DNA of 64,000 nucleotides from Melitaea cinxia. Taxonomy: Eukaryota; Arthropoda; Insecta; Lepidoptera; Nymphalidae. This document shows, in pieces, positions 1-13,300 of the stretch. Every line of letters begins with the position of its first letter. Positions within the stretch are counted from its first letter, which is position 1. The stretch is taken from positions 1,178,001 through 1,242,000 of the forward strand of contig NC_059416.1 in assembly GCF_905220565.1 (NCBI RefSeq). The letters run 5' to 3'. Below the pieces are notes generated by a model. It saw only the letters and a list, made by a program, of their open reading frames with translations, was not told the DNA's origin and did not search any database. Both the position numbers and the translations under genes were made by a program.

Positions 1-247
1 AATGAGGCCTCCTTGAACTATACTCTTGTGAACATTTTTAATCTGTACTTGATTATTAAATTTGATGTGCAATAAATATCCTTAAATTAGCACTATGAAT
101 TGTAGAAGCAAACATATTCATTGTGACGAATGAGCAAGTAGGCAACGGTGTTACTGTTAAAGATATTTTAATTTTTTTTTATTGATCATTTCATAGATAT
201 GTCGTGATCTTTATAAAGTAATCTATGTAGCATTTTATTTTACTCTA

Positions 248-470
248 GCAGACCCGGCAAACGTTGTCCTATTTGAAAAACAGCTACCAAATTTGATTGC
301 TTACATACCGATAGCAGCTCCACCTACCGGGTCTAATTGAGATAAAAACTACACTACCTCCCAAGTTGGACCAAATTACAGATGCTTACAAAAATTTTAT
401 AAAAATTGGTTCAGTTTCGGAGTTTATCGCTAACATATATCGTGACACGAAATTTATATATATAGATATG
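248..470 (+). repeat. LINE-tail repeat (GACCCGGCAAACGTTG family)
   Basis: CAGACCCGGCAAACGTTGTC, GCTTACATACCGATAGCAGC and ATATATCGTGACACG. Related: 34833-35032, 38357-38560, 46337-46535, 47519-48110. Confidence 0.55.
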
Positions 471-1190
471 GAACGTTTAAAATGCTTTTTTTTCTTCAAA
501 CTCATGTCATACATATAATAATAATAACAATATAACTCTTTATTGTACGCCAAAATAAGGAATATAATAATAAAATAAAAAAAATAATTTATGTTGGTAG
601 TAATGACGCCTGTGTTTTTACTCTTTACAAAAAATAAATGCCTCCTCTAAATCGTTAATAAAAGTACACGTTGACACCATAATAATACATTTAAAAATAA
701 TAAGTTGAACAATTTGCAATCAGAATTTTGTCTAATTAAAGATATTGTACCTAAATTAGATTATATTTTATTAGAGCGTAAGTCTGAGTTTAATTTTAAA
801 TTGAATTAAAGTTGAGATTGTCTCTTTCGGGAGTTTTTTAACTATTTTAAATTCGTTTCCTTCAAAGAAAGAAAGCAATTTAATGTTTCAAAAGAATTTT
901 ACTGTACCTCGGTTATAAGGAAGATCCTTACATTTTAGACGGTAGGTTAAAAGCGTTACAATAGAGTCAATTGTCCTTTAATTACACTAAGTGATATTTA
1001 AATAGGAAATATGTATATAATATATTCATAACTACCATTTTTATGCTCAATGCCATTTATAGATAATGGATTGTTTTAAACAAATAATAAATAAAAATGA
1101 CAATACATTAGGGTTTTCTCTTGTGTCGGGGGTCTGGAAACAAACACAATACACAAATATAAATGCCTAAAACATGACAGGCATTTAAAT

Positions 1191-1383
1191 ATGTACGATT
1201 TTATTTTTGTGTTACCCACACATTAGGAATTGTAAACATTTTAATCATCATATCAAAAACTTCGATCTAACGGGTACATCGTTCTATAGCTTAATTGGCT
1301 AGAGCGCCGTCACGGTCAGTCTGAGACGCAGGTTCGATCCCCGCTGCAACGGTCAATTTTTGATATGATATTCAAAAATGTTT
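1191..1383 (+). repeat. Deleted tRNA-cloverleaf repeat copy with 12-bp target duplication
   Basis: It begins with the antisense unit tail (GATTTTATTTTTGTGTTACC), jumps to the sense leader, then carries a tRNA fold and ends GATATTCAAAAATGTTT. AGGCATTTAAAT lies on both sides (1179-1190 and 1384-1395). It looks like an inverted array reduced by an internal deletion. Confidence 0.8.
1280..1351 (+). pseudogene. Degenerate tRNA-like sequence
   Basis: The A and B boxes are still recognisable, but the acceptor has a C-C mismatch and the anticodon stem is broken. It belongs to the repeat copy at 1191-1383. Confidence 0.6.
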
Positions 1384-1444
1384 AGGCATTTAAATGTAGG
1401 TATATGGCCACAACAACCATTACTTAAACATTTACGCCAAAACC

Positions 1445-1600
1445 CCGGCCCCCGGTATAAAAAACAATATGAGGAGTAAAATCTACGGAACGAATGACCT
1501 CGTTACGTTTACCGTAACGCCATCTATCGGAACTCCATGATGTTTTCTAATAACGCCATCGGAACCCAAAGGTTACGATAGATGGCGTTCTTTGATTCGT
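1445..1600 (+). repeat. CCATCTATCGGAAC repeat, probable MITE
   Basis: It shares CCCCCGGTATAAAA, GAACGAATGACCTCGTTACG and CGCCATCTATCGGAAC with the minus-strand copy at about 26280-26390. Confidence 0.5.
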
Positions 1601-2087
1601 TTATTTACCATTTGATATGATATTAATCTTTTTTCTTAGACTCTTTTTGTGCTTATTTAGACAGTCGATCTGCTGGAGCAAACTCCAGTTGCTCGTCAGA
1701 GCTGACACATACACTTTTTTCTTTATCAGCATAGAAATGGTATTTAGTATACGTAGTTTCATAAATACATCTCGCTTGTATCTGTGCAGTATACAGTATC
1801 AAGACGATCTATCAAGGGGGTTAATTCTTCACTTAGATATACTGCGCCTGTTAACAATGAACCTTGAACTTGACGGGTATACCCTTACGTTGTAACCTTC
1901 ATTCCATGGCAATAAATAACACTCTCAATATATGAGAATCGATCCTAGGACACGTCACCGTTTACGTAATATCGTCTGAATTTCTACTACGCTTATGTCA
2001 GCCTGGTATTTTATTACATTTTCTCTGAGGATGGGGTATTTATTATTTTACCGATTTATGTTGTAAGAGGTTGTGTTCTAGGACTTT

Positions 2088-2337
2088 GTAAATAAATAAT
2101 ATAAATAATCTCCAATAACAAGGTCGTCTGTTCTTATGGTAAGCAACTAAATGCTTGTATTACAGGTAACAGCTGACTGACTGTTATAGGTAAATACTTC
2201 TTTTGAGAAATATACATAGAAATAATACGAGTGAAAGTATAAATAAAAATAATACACAAATAATTAGGCAGAAATCGAACCCTTAACCCGAGGAATAGAA
2301 AGCAGGGCCGCTATAAACTGCGCCAATGGGCTAGTCA
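2088..2337 (-). repeat. tRNA-derived SINE, GACTAGCC family, minus strand
   Basis: A diverged copy ending GCGCCAATGGGCTAGTCA at its head. Short frames here are shadows. Confidence 0.65.
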
Positions 2338-3607
2338 GAAAAAACTGTTGGGTTTGACTTCACCCAGATTTGGGTGAACCAAAAAGTAACACTAAGGTGT
2401 ATTCGTAGGTTTATAAATAATGATATTTTTAAAGAGTATCTGTGGAGTTTCGAATATTCAATATTTCGAATCAGTCGACACTTCACTTTAAGCTTTAATT
2501 GATTAATTAAAAGAAATATAAATTTTCTTTGTATAATGATGAATGATGATTCTTGTGAATGATGGTTCAAAGCGTTTTTAAACCTACTTCAATCAATTTT
2601 TTTTTTCCATTTTTTTTTAAACAGACGATAATATATTATATATATGAGATCTCTATTAATAAGCATATCTTTTTAAATATTTTTTCCAAAATAAATATGT
2701 AGATATGTATACTTTCGCAAATGTACCAAACGTTCACGAGTAACTTTGAAAAAACCAACAAAAAATAACAACTTATTATTATAATATAATATATATATAT
2801 AAATTTATTATAAACAAATTTATTATTATAATAAACTTACTACTAAAAATTACGAAAATATACTCTTCCTTTAAAATTCCTTAAAAACTATAAAGATGTC
2901 AAAGTTTCACAAAAAAAAAATCTTTAAGAAAAGTCGAAACTCCGAGCATAAATGGCTGGTAAAACAAAAAGAACCTCAGCGGACGTGACGCCACAACCGC
3001 ACCCGGAAGTCCGCCGACACTCGCACCTCGCATTGAAACTATTCTAAATCCCTTCTTGAAATAATGACATTTTTATATGACACGAGAAGAGAACTGACGA
3101 GTTTCAAATACTTTGTATGAGTTTTATAAGTTTTCCTCGCGTGTGTCATATTTCAACCGACAGCAAAAAAGGAGATTTTTGTTTATCTGTTACATATGTT
3201 GAGGACAGCTATCGACGGACATCATGTGAGCGAATAGTGGAAAAACTAAACAAGTTGTAACACTAACAATGTAGTTTACATTCTAAATGCCAGAATTTTC
3301 GTTTTAATGATTTCCACAAATTTCTTGTCAATCGTGCGACGTTTCCCTATATATTATTATACTCTTTGGTGCGACGTGTCTACGTCTTGTGATATTATTC
3401 GCTTAGCGCGGTACCAACAGTGTTGCCAGCCTTCCGACAGTGTCGCCAGCCTCCGAACGTCGCGCCAAACTTCCTTTATTCGTTTCTAAATTAATGACTG
3501 TCTCCGATATATATTTAGTTTATTAAAAAAAATCCTGATAAAAATTACTTTGTCATCGACTACTACTGTACTACCTTTTATTTTTGTATGTTAATCTCAA
3601 ATACTAT
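2338..3607. other. AT-rich intergenic DNA with two GC-richer patches
   Basis: About 2976-3035 has CCGGAAGT (ETS-type) and ACGTGACG. About 3417-3470 has two near-copies of CAGTGT(T/C)GCCAGCC. No gene is visible. Confidence 0.35.
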
Positions 3608-3850
3608 GACTAGCCCGTTGGCACAGTTTGTATCCTGCTTTCTGCTTCGAGGGTTGTGGGTTCGATTCCCACCCCGAGTCTGGGTGTAATATGTATATTT
3701 ATTTATATATGTATTATTTATATGTATATTTATCAAAAAAAAGTAGCTATACCTGTCGGTTGTTAACTAATACAAGCATTAAGATGCTTACTTTAGGAAC
3801 AGATGACCGTGTGTTGGGTATGTTGTAAATATTTATTTATTATTATTTTA
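3608..3850 (+). repeat. tRNA-derived SINE, GACTAGCC family
   Basis: The tRNA-like head has A box (TAGCCCGTTGGCACAG) and B box GGTTCGATTCC. An AT-rich body and the end ACCGTGTGTTGGGTATGTTG with ATTTATT tail follow. Confidence 0.7.
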
Positions 3851-4179
3851 TTTTTTATTAAATACCTATATCAAAATTGGCTAACGCATAGTAAGCTGTC
3901 CTACTGCCTACTGGACAAACGATTTACGCAAGATGGCCAGTAGATGCTGGATGAGAATTTTGGATAACCGGAGCGTTTGACACAAAATTTGAGATAGTTT
4001 GTGTTTAGCAGTATTTTACGATTTGGCTGATGTAATGTGGTAATGAGATAATACAAATGTGCTGAAAAAAGGCATAATGCAATTACTCCAAAAGTCATCC
4101 CTTCTTCAGAATTATGTATGTGTAGAGCACGGACAGTTATTAAAATAAAAAACTTCAACAGTAAATTCAAAAAAAATAA

Positions 4180-4185
4180 TTTATT
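4180..4185 (-). terminator. Poly(A) signal AATAAA of the CCDC63/ODAD1-like gene
   Basis: AATAAA on the minus strand starts 17 bases after the TGA stop. It would give a very short 3' UTR, and the A/T-rich run beyond it offers further possible cleavage sites. Confidence 0.45.
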
Positions 4186-4201
4186 AATCATTCAAAATGA
4201 A

Positions 4202-4397
4202 TCAGTATTGCATGTACCGTCTCGCTAGTATGAGTCTACTCCTCGGCACTCTGCACTCAGTCAGAGGATGTATTCGATCACTTCTCTCGAAGGCTGGGTC
4301 CTCTGACAGTTCTGTCAGAGCTGACATAGTTTGTATTGTATCGAAGGGCACTTCCATTGTTTCACTTACTCGGGAGAGCCAGCGAGCTTCTACACAA
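4202..4397 (-). CDS. CCDC63: CCDC63/ODAD1-like gene, exon 12 and stop
   Basis: The acceptor is TATATTTCAG|T, which completes Ala. The exon reads CVEARWLSRVSETMEVP and ends in RRYMQY before TGA at 4204-4202. The PCPACVE sequence formed across the junction and the HPLTE segment fit a C-terminal tail of this protein class. Confidence 0.8.
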
Positions 4398-7300
4398 CTG
4401 AAATATATGAATGTAACGCTCAATTTAGTTATACGCTTTGAGGTTTCAATCCTTCTTCTACATGGTGAAAGAGGCCCATACCCAGCATTGGGATGTTACA
4501 GGCTGCATCGTACTATTTCAATAAGTGTTAAGTATTCGTTAAGAGGCCTGTTTGGTGAAAGCTCTTGTCATAGTTCTCTATCTTTTGAAAGAAGAGAGTG
4601 AGAGAGAGAGAGAGAGAAAAGAAACTCTTAACATTTAGGTTTTATATGGATGGACTATGAAGGCTGCTAGGACAGGAAAAAAATGAAGATTGAGAGATTC
4701 GTAGCGAACAATACTAATTTATTTACTTATTAGCTTAGCTAGCTATTCCTAAGCTTTAACTTACGCAGGACAAGGATCAGCTGGTACTAAAATATTAATG
4801 GGTATCGCTGTCCAGTAGTCCAAGGGTTCAGGGTGGACGGTGTACTTCTTCAGACGAGAACTGGTTTTGCCTCCTTTCTTCTGAATGTGGCGTTCCTGTA
4901 TGAAAAAGAAATGTAAGTACTACAAGTTCAGGTCTGCAAAAATTATTGGTGAAACGTTTTTTAATGTTCTTAATAATGTTTATGAATAAACAGGTAGATC
5001 AGTAGCAAGATAATTATATAAGCATTAGTTATAAAAAAAGGTATTATAAATGGCTATATGATTAAAAGACTGGCTAAAAATAATAAAGGTCTTGATCGTA
5101 AGTTAAAGCACTCATTATATCCACACAATTTAATTATCACCAACCCGCCTGCCCAGCGTAATGACTATGGGCAACACACATGAGTTCACGCATTTTTGGC
5201 GCGAACTTGTGGAGGCCTATGTCCAGCAGTGGGCTGCAATAGGCTGGAATGATAAATTTAATTATCACTGTGCCAAAAAATACGAAGAGTAATCTCTTAT
5301 CGAAGTCCAAAGACTAAATGTGGAACAAACATTCTGGACACCATTAGGGCCCAATCTTCTACAGAATCTAACCTTTATTATAAAAATGAAACTTACGTAA
5401 TAATATGTTATCTGCACTAACTCCTTAATTTTCTCAGTCATCAGTCTGAAAGTTAAATCCAAATTGCGCAGTGACGGTTCTCTTTCTCCGAGTAGATTAG
5501 CGTATGGTTTCATTGAGCAGTCCAATGTTCTGAAGAAGAAATAATTTATTATTAATAACCATTTTATTATTATACAGATAGGCAGAGGTCTTCTCTCTCG
5601 TAAAGTATATGAAGAAAACGAATCTATAGAGGAGCAATGGCGGCCAAAACAAATTTGAAGAATGTTTGTATGCTCGTCTAATAATAATCACAATGATGAA
5701 CAGGTTGAATGTTCAATGTGTAACAGGAAACTAGCATGGGAGCTTAGAGTAATGATTCTCAAAATTTAGTTTGAAATCTAGTATAGGTTCCTTTAAGAAG
5801 AACTCCCAATTAATTAATCTAGAAGTGAAGTTATCACTCCATAAAAAATAGTTAATTGTAATGAATTCGTTTTGTATGCACATTATTTTTTTAAAGTCGA
5901 TTACTGTTGTCATTATTATGAATAAGATAGTAATAATAAAAAAAACTGATGTGTGGTTATGGCAGTAAAAAATATATAGCCACCCCCTTCCGTGGGTGTC
6001 GTAAGAGGCGACTAAGGAATAATTCAGTTCTACTACCACCTTGGAACTTAAAAAATCAACCAATGGTGGGATAACTATCCAACTACTGGTTTTCAAATAC
6101 ACAAGCCGAAGACTGGCAGCAGCGTCTTTGGTGCGACAATGCCCTGCGGTCACAAACCCGCCTGCCCAGCGTGGTGACTATGGGCAAAACAAACGACATA
6201 TCGCGCCATTTTTGGCGCGAACTTGGGTAGGCCTATGTCACGCAGTGGATTGTGATAGGCTGAAGTGACATGATGTGAGTAAAAAGAAAGGTTTGTCTGT
6301 TTTTCTATCTCCAGATGCGTACATCACACTGACTCCTAATAAAACCAAGTCCGTTGTAGTTCACAGACGATTTTAATATTACAATACATTTCAAGATCTT
6401 CAATTTATCTACTAGGAAGAATATTCTAACACGAAGTCGTGAGCAAAAGTTTTGAAATTATTGTCTTGTTTCCATATAGTACTAAAATTAACAGGTGTGT
6501 AATCATTAGAAAACTTAATTAATTGTTAGTTTGTTGGTTTTAATTAATGGTAATTGTATTCAAATGTTGTTTGGGCGCGCATCGCAATAACATTATTTTA
6601 CATCGAGATAGTTGTTCTCGGTATAATAGAATATATTGTGGGAAGATAATATAGACATTATTTTGTAATTGTCTTTTACCTGTGTGAATTTAAATACCTT
6701 ATGTAATTAAGTACATGTGTGTTAGCGTCAAGCACTATGTACAAAATTTTGTAAATTTATCAGTAAAAAATCAAATTTTTAAATCAATTCTTTATACACA
6801 TTCTAATCCGTTTTTTTGTGTCATTACATGTCCTTTAAACAAAGGTTGTCTGGAAGTAAATTTTGAAGTTTTGATGATTTATTTTATATGAACAGCTTTT
6901 GCGTTTGTCATATCCGAGGTTGTGATTGGCAATGATTTTATTGGTATTCTAAAGTGGTCCTATATTCCCATTGTAAATAGGACGAGATCTGACGAGGAAC
7001 TTATGAGTTATTCTCACTATTGCTTCTTTAACTTACTTCAAACTTAACACATTTTAATACTTATCCATGTAAATCAAAGTCGGTTTCCTTTCATTTGCGA
7101 ACAGATTACAAACTAACAGACATTTATTCATCTTTTCAATAATTACACGTATGTATTACTTCCACATTATTATTTCAGTCACAATTCGTAAGCTAAGTTA
7201 ATCATATGAGATTAATAACTCTCACGACATGTCCTAAACTAATCCAATTTGATAGGAATTGCATCGATTGTCTTCATACATACAAACCTACATACATATA

Positions 7301-10300
7301 CAAGTTAATAATTATTCTCGCGCCTGATATCGCCCGCGTCGATGCGTCATTAAGATTAGCCCTTTGTTGTGCCGATCATTGTATGTTTAATTGTAAATTA
7401 TTATCATTTATTGTTAACAGTAATTAATTTACCGTGGTAAGACGGAGTGTGATGTCATGTTTAGCTAAAAGTTACAGTTTTTCAGTTCTTTTCGTAAAAT
7501 GTATTAATAAATCTTACGATTCAACCTGTAAAATCCCACTGATAAGCATAGGCCTTTTTCTCCGTGTAGGGGAAGAATCAGAGCTTAAGCTGCTTTAAGC
7601 ACCACGCCGCCCCACTATGTGTTGGTTGATATATATATTACAAGTTTATAATTTATTAATTGTTGTTTTGAAGAATAATGAATGAATAAATATTGTTATT
7701 GAATCGAAAGGCAGAAAAATCTGAAATTACTTTAATTTGTTTTTAAGTTTCAATTCAAAGATTACACGAAATAAGTTAATAAAACATGTCATTCAAAACT
7801 CGTGAAATCTTGCATTATTTGAATTTCAATCTGATGTTTTATAGCCTAACAACAAAGTTAATTAATTTTCCAAAGTACAATATACGCGAGTGCCTCAAAC
7901 TAGCTTTTAAATTGATCGGGCGCGTGTCCCGCAATACAAGCCCTTACTTACAGTATCAATCGATTGCTAGGTGTATGTAGTACCTGTTATACAATATTTG
8001 AATTTTTAACTGTTATTAAAAAAAAATGTTGATATGAAATAATTTTAATGGAAATAACTTTGTTTCTAATATCTGCTAATCATCGAGCTCAAGGTAACAA
8101 TGGTTTATAGCAGTGGCTTAATGTACTCTTTAAGGCATTGTGGGAAGACGTACAACTGACAAATAGCAACAAGTATCTACTTCTATCAAGAATATAATCC
8201 GCAATCATCCGTATTAATGGAATTTCTGCAGCACTTCACTAGAACAGTGATCATAAATAATTGTGCTCTTGAATTCAATAATAATTTCGAAATAAATGGA
8301 AATAATAAATTAATGAAGGCCCAAATACATAACAAGTGATTAATTTTAAAATCAATCACAACGCTGGTATGTACCTGTTTCCGGAGTCAATTAATTATAA
8401 ATAAATATACACACACATAAACATAGCACACACATAAGGAAACAATTTTAATTTGTATATTGACTAGCCTGTTGGCGCAGTTTGTAGTAACCCTGCTTTC
8501 TGCTCCGAGGCTTGTGGGTTCGATTCCCACCCCAAGTCTGGGGGTAAAATATTTATTTATATATGAATTACTTATAAGTATGTTTATAGAAAAAAAAAAT
8601 ATGTAGCTATACCAGTCAGCTGTTACCTATAGCACAAGCATTAAGTTGCTTAATTCAGGAACAGAGGACCGCGTGTGTATTGTGTAGATATTTATTTATT
8701 TTAACTTAAAAATAATACAATGACAATTCAAAAGTACTCTTAAAGCTTACTACTACACTTTAATTTTTTTGCACACTTCCACATACACGAACACTGACAT
8801 ACACATACTAACACAAACAGCCCCTCGCTACTGTGACGGAAGAATTATTTACTAACATTTCTCTAAGAAATTGTTTTCAAAGACTTTAAAGGAACTTTCT
8901 GAGCTGACGTATCGACACCGAGGGTGAGCGATTTTTATTACTTTTATCATCTACATCTGGTCTATATGTTACTGGAGAATTTCTTAAATGTATTTGAAGT
9001 TTCTAGATTTTAGTAATACGAGTTGATAAATTTACTAAGTTAGGTTATTCTGAGTTCGGTGTTAGGTTTTATTGGAAATAAAAGTGCACGTATATTATTG
9101 AAATTGTTCTTGATGATTATTTTAAGCTGTGTGGCTACGGTAGTAAGGAATATAGCCACCCACTCTCTTGCCGTGGGTGTTGTAAGAGGCGACTAAGGGA
9201 TAACACAGTTTCACCACCACCTTGAAACTCAAAAAGCCGACCGATGGCGGGATAACCATCCAACTGCTGGCTTTTAATTCACAGGCCGAAGACGGGCAGC
9301 GGCGTCTTCGGTGCTGCAAAGCCCTGCGGTTACCAACCCGCCTGCCCAGCGTGGTGACTATTCGCAAAAGACACGACATCGCGCCATTTCTAGGCCGGAT
9401 GGCCATGGATAGGCTGAAATGATGATGAATGATGATTATTTTAAATAGGTAATTATTAATAATTTTAGATTAGTCTATCCTGTCAGGTACCTCTCAGTAT
9501 GACGATATGAGTATCATGCGTATTATAATGGCTAAATAGCCATAAGTCCCTCGTTGTAATTCACAGTCTGTAACTGTCTTAAACTATGTTTGATGTGTAA
9601 CATGTAATTATGAATGAAGTACAAATAAATATTAAAATGTAAATCTTAATTTATCTGATAGATATCAGGGAGAAATAAAGAATAAAGGAAGAAATTGAAA
9701 AATTGAAACATTATTATATTATAATATTTTGTATACACCTAAGCTAGTGTCGACTTATAAGATATAATCTTATTGATGTCCTATACTATACTATAGCAGT
9801 CGAATAGCGATCACTAGTAACAAAAGTAATTCAACATAAAAATGTAACAACAAAAGCAATAAAAACACAATAATACATTGCGTATTTTGGAATATTAAAT
9901 AAATAATAAATAAATATCATATAACATACACACACGGTCGTCTGTTCCTACGGTAAGCAACTTAATGCTTGTGTTATAGGTAACAACCGACTGTTATAGC
10001 TAAATACTTTTTTTAAATATACATAGAAATACTACATACATAAATATATAAATACAAATATTACGCCCAGACTCAGGCGGGAATCGAACCCACAACCCGC
10101 GGAGCAGAAAGCAGGGCCACTCTAAACTACGCCAAAGAGCTATATATACATTTTTAATTCAGCCTGTAATATCAGACTGACGGGCATAGGTCTCTTTCTT
10201 TATGTAGGTGAAGGGTCGATGTTTAACCTACCACGCAGCCTTACTACCGGTTGGTGGATATATTCCTTACTATGAATAACGATCTCAATCCTATTATTAG

Positions 10301-13300
10301 TATCTATCGTAACAACCAGGTCCGATAGCTTTACGTGTTCTCCGAGGCACTGCATTGACTAGAATCGCAAGAACACCTAGACCGGAAACTAATATTTCTA
10401 CAAATGCAGATGTCCATCCGGAGCGATAATTAAACCCTCAATCGCTATTGTTTAGGCTCCTCCAAGTATATGCACCAGAGCGGTTTTAAAAAAATATTCT
10501 TCCAAAAATATGCAAATTTAAGATCGTCATATACAGTGTACGTAATGACGTAGAACAACGTACACGTCTCGTTAATTAATATTCGCCCGCAAGTGTCTGC
10601 CGACACCGGTGAGTGACACCGCGACGCGGGCGCTAATGATTGATAATACGTTTAATGAGAACATGTTACTTTGACAGATTATTTGTTGAATTAATTTGTC
10701 CTTAGTCTATTCGCGTGAAGAAAAGTTCTAGCTTTTAGTAAGGTTGGGCACAGGGATATGTCCTGCTCAAAATCTGGAGCAGCTCGACTGGGGAACCTTG
10801 CAGAGGAACGGCTACGGTAATCGCTTACTATCAGGTGAGGTGTGTGCTTGTTTGTCAAGCTACTTGAAAAGAAAATAGTTGGACCGAACCGAACCCTTGT
10901 TTGCCACCCTTGAAGTAAAAAGCTGACACCAAGCTTAGTCATGCCTGTTGATCAAATAAATTGTAGTAAGTCAGAATGGCGTGCTTAAACTGACCAATTG
11001 AAGTAGGTCATTTAGACAGAAATTTTATCAACCGTTGAAACTTCTATTTCTTAGGCATATCTTAGGATTACTTAAAATGTTTTCTAATACTTGGGTTTCC
11101 AATAACATATAAATAGTTTACTTGAAAATTTCGTAAACTTGTTCCATAGTTTCTTTTAGAAGTTGTTCTTTGTCGGCCAATTTATTTCTTTTCTCTTCTG
11201 TGATTATCTTCTGTTGTTCTAGTTTCTCTTCTAGAGCTTTGAGCTTCGTTTGTCTTTTTTCTTCCATCATCTCATTCCAGTCTTTTCTGTCCACTGCATT
11301 ATATGTAAAAATAGTTTCTATTCAAATAATTATTGTATTTTGTTATAAATTTTTATTTAGGACTAAATAAGCCAGCGTACTTCATGCGCAGAAGACTATA
11401 ACATTTCAAATAACGATTTTATGATTTTCTGTCTTTCAAGTTAACTAATTAATATATTTACATGTATGATGTAGATATTTAAAATCTTTACCAATATCTT
11501 GTCGTATCTTGTTCAGGTCCCTTCTAAGAACTTCGTTTTCAGCGCAGAACTCATTCAAAAGCTTGTATATAGAGAAGTTTTCATTCTCTATCCGTTCGAA
11601 CGTTTCTATAATTTTGTCTACACTGGGTTCATTGGTGTATTCCTGGAAAAGTATTAATTTACCCAAAATCGTATAACATTTTTATTTTTAAAATATAGTT
11701 TTAGATTTCTATCAGGTGTTTTGTAGACAAAGTACGATCACTATTCAACTTGTAAGATCCCACGGCTGGGTAAAAGCATCCTTCTCCGTGTAGGAGAAGG
11801 ATTGGAGCCTAATCCACCACAATGCTGCATATTGTCTACTATGAATAACGATCGCTATCAGGAATTTATGATAATAAACAGAACCGACAGGTTAACGTGC
11901 ACTCCGAGGCACGGTGGGAGACCCACAAGGACAGACACCCATACCGGAAGGAAATATTTGTAAATACAACTCATATAACCGCAATCATACCCGCAAACCG
12001 CCAGTGTGTAGGCGCCAACACAGCACACCTACCACTACACCAGAGTGATTTTATCCTAACTAATGACATGTAAAATAATATAAACGCGAAAAAAATGTTC
12101 CATATTCATAAAACATTCGTGTCATAATTTAATTCCGTAACCGAAAAAAGAGAGGATAATTTCAATGCATTATCGAAAAGCCGAAATATATTAAAATCAG
12201 CACATTGACCGAAGAGCGAAATTTATTCTTTTTTGTGACGAAAATTTAACTAAATCCATAGCTGCGGGTGTTTTATTTAAATCAAGTTTTGCTCACGACC
12301 GTCAGCGGAATATTTATTAAGTAAATATTTGTGGTGGATAGTGTCGACGGTACAGATTTGTATATTTTTATATTTTTTCTGTTACTTAATTTTCTTGAGA
12401 ATTAGAATTTCTAGAGTTTAGTTCGTTTTAGTTTTTTGTTGTGGCATACGTGGTCATAGCACTGGCTGTTGCGCTGACGGTCGTGGGTTCGATTCCCGTT
12501 CACGACAGACATTTGTATCGGCCATATAGATGTTAGTCGTGGTCTGGGCGTTGTGCTTGTGTATTGTGTGTGTTTCCGGACCCCCAACACAGGAGAAAAT
12601 CCTACTGGGGGCCGTTGAGTGTGAAGCGTTTATTATTACTATTATACTTTATTGTATATTTCTTAATTTATCTACATTACATGTTTAAAGTTCAAAATTA
12701 AACCTGCTAAAATACTGCGCATAAGAAGTCCTGTGTTTCTGAGTAAGATAGCTGCAACTCCCGAGGAGAGTCGGGATATGGTCGGTAATTAACTTCTAAC
12801 GTCATTACCATTTTTATCATAAGACGGACATTACGCTTGTTTTCAAATCCGCACAAATCTTTTTTATATCCCAATGATATAAAAAAGATTTGGCGGTCCT
12901 GAAATCTAAGCTACCATTTTCCGCATCTTAGGTGTTCAAATGATTTGTGAATAATTTGACCAAGATAAAATATGAGTTACATTAATTTTATCCAGTGTAG
13001 TATAATTGTTAGCTTTCTGCTAAGGAGCAAGTATGGTTTCGTACAAGCAAGCGATCTATTAACATTTTGTAACGGGCAAAATTATATGACATTTGGCGGA
13101 GAGGAAGGAGACAGAAGTGGCGAGGAGTGGAGAGTAGAGTAGCTGGTCATTCTTTTTGACAACAGCGTTGTGATCGGACAAAAAACATTTTTTACTAAAA
13201 CCTGCTTTAGACCACACTCATCACCATCATCATCATTTCAGCCTATCACAGTCCACTGTTGGACATAGGCCTCCAAAAGTTCACGCCAAAAATAGCGTGA

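Noticed and set aside
4197..4601. 134-codon plus frame
   Set aside because: It is antisense to exon 12 of the dynein docking gene, which has matched splice sites and family similarity.
5731..6153. 140-codon minus frame
   Set aside because: Half of it is the antisense of a retroposon copy and the rest is AT-rich intron sequence without motif.
8461..8703. tRNA gene at the SINE heads
   Set aside because: A and B boxes are present, but the sequences do not fold into a full cloverleaf and the SINE body follows directly.
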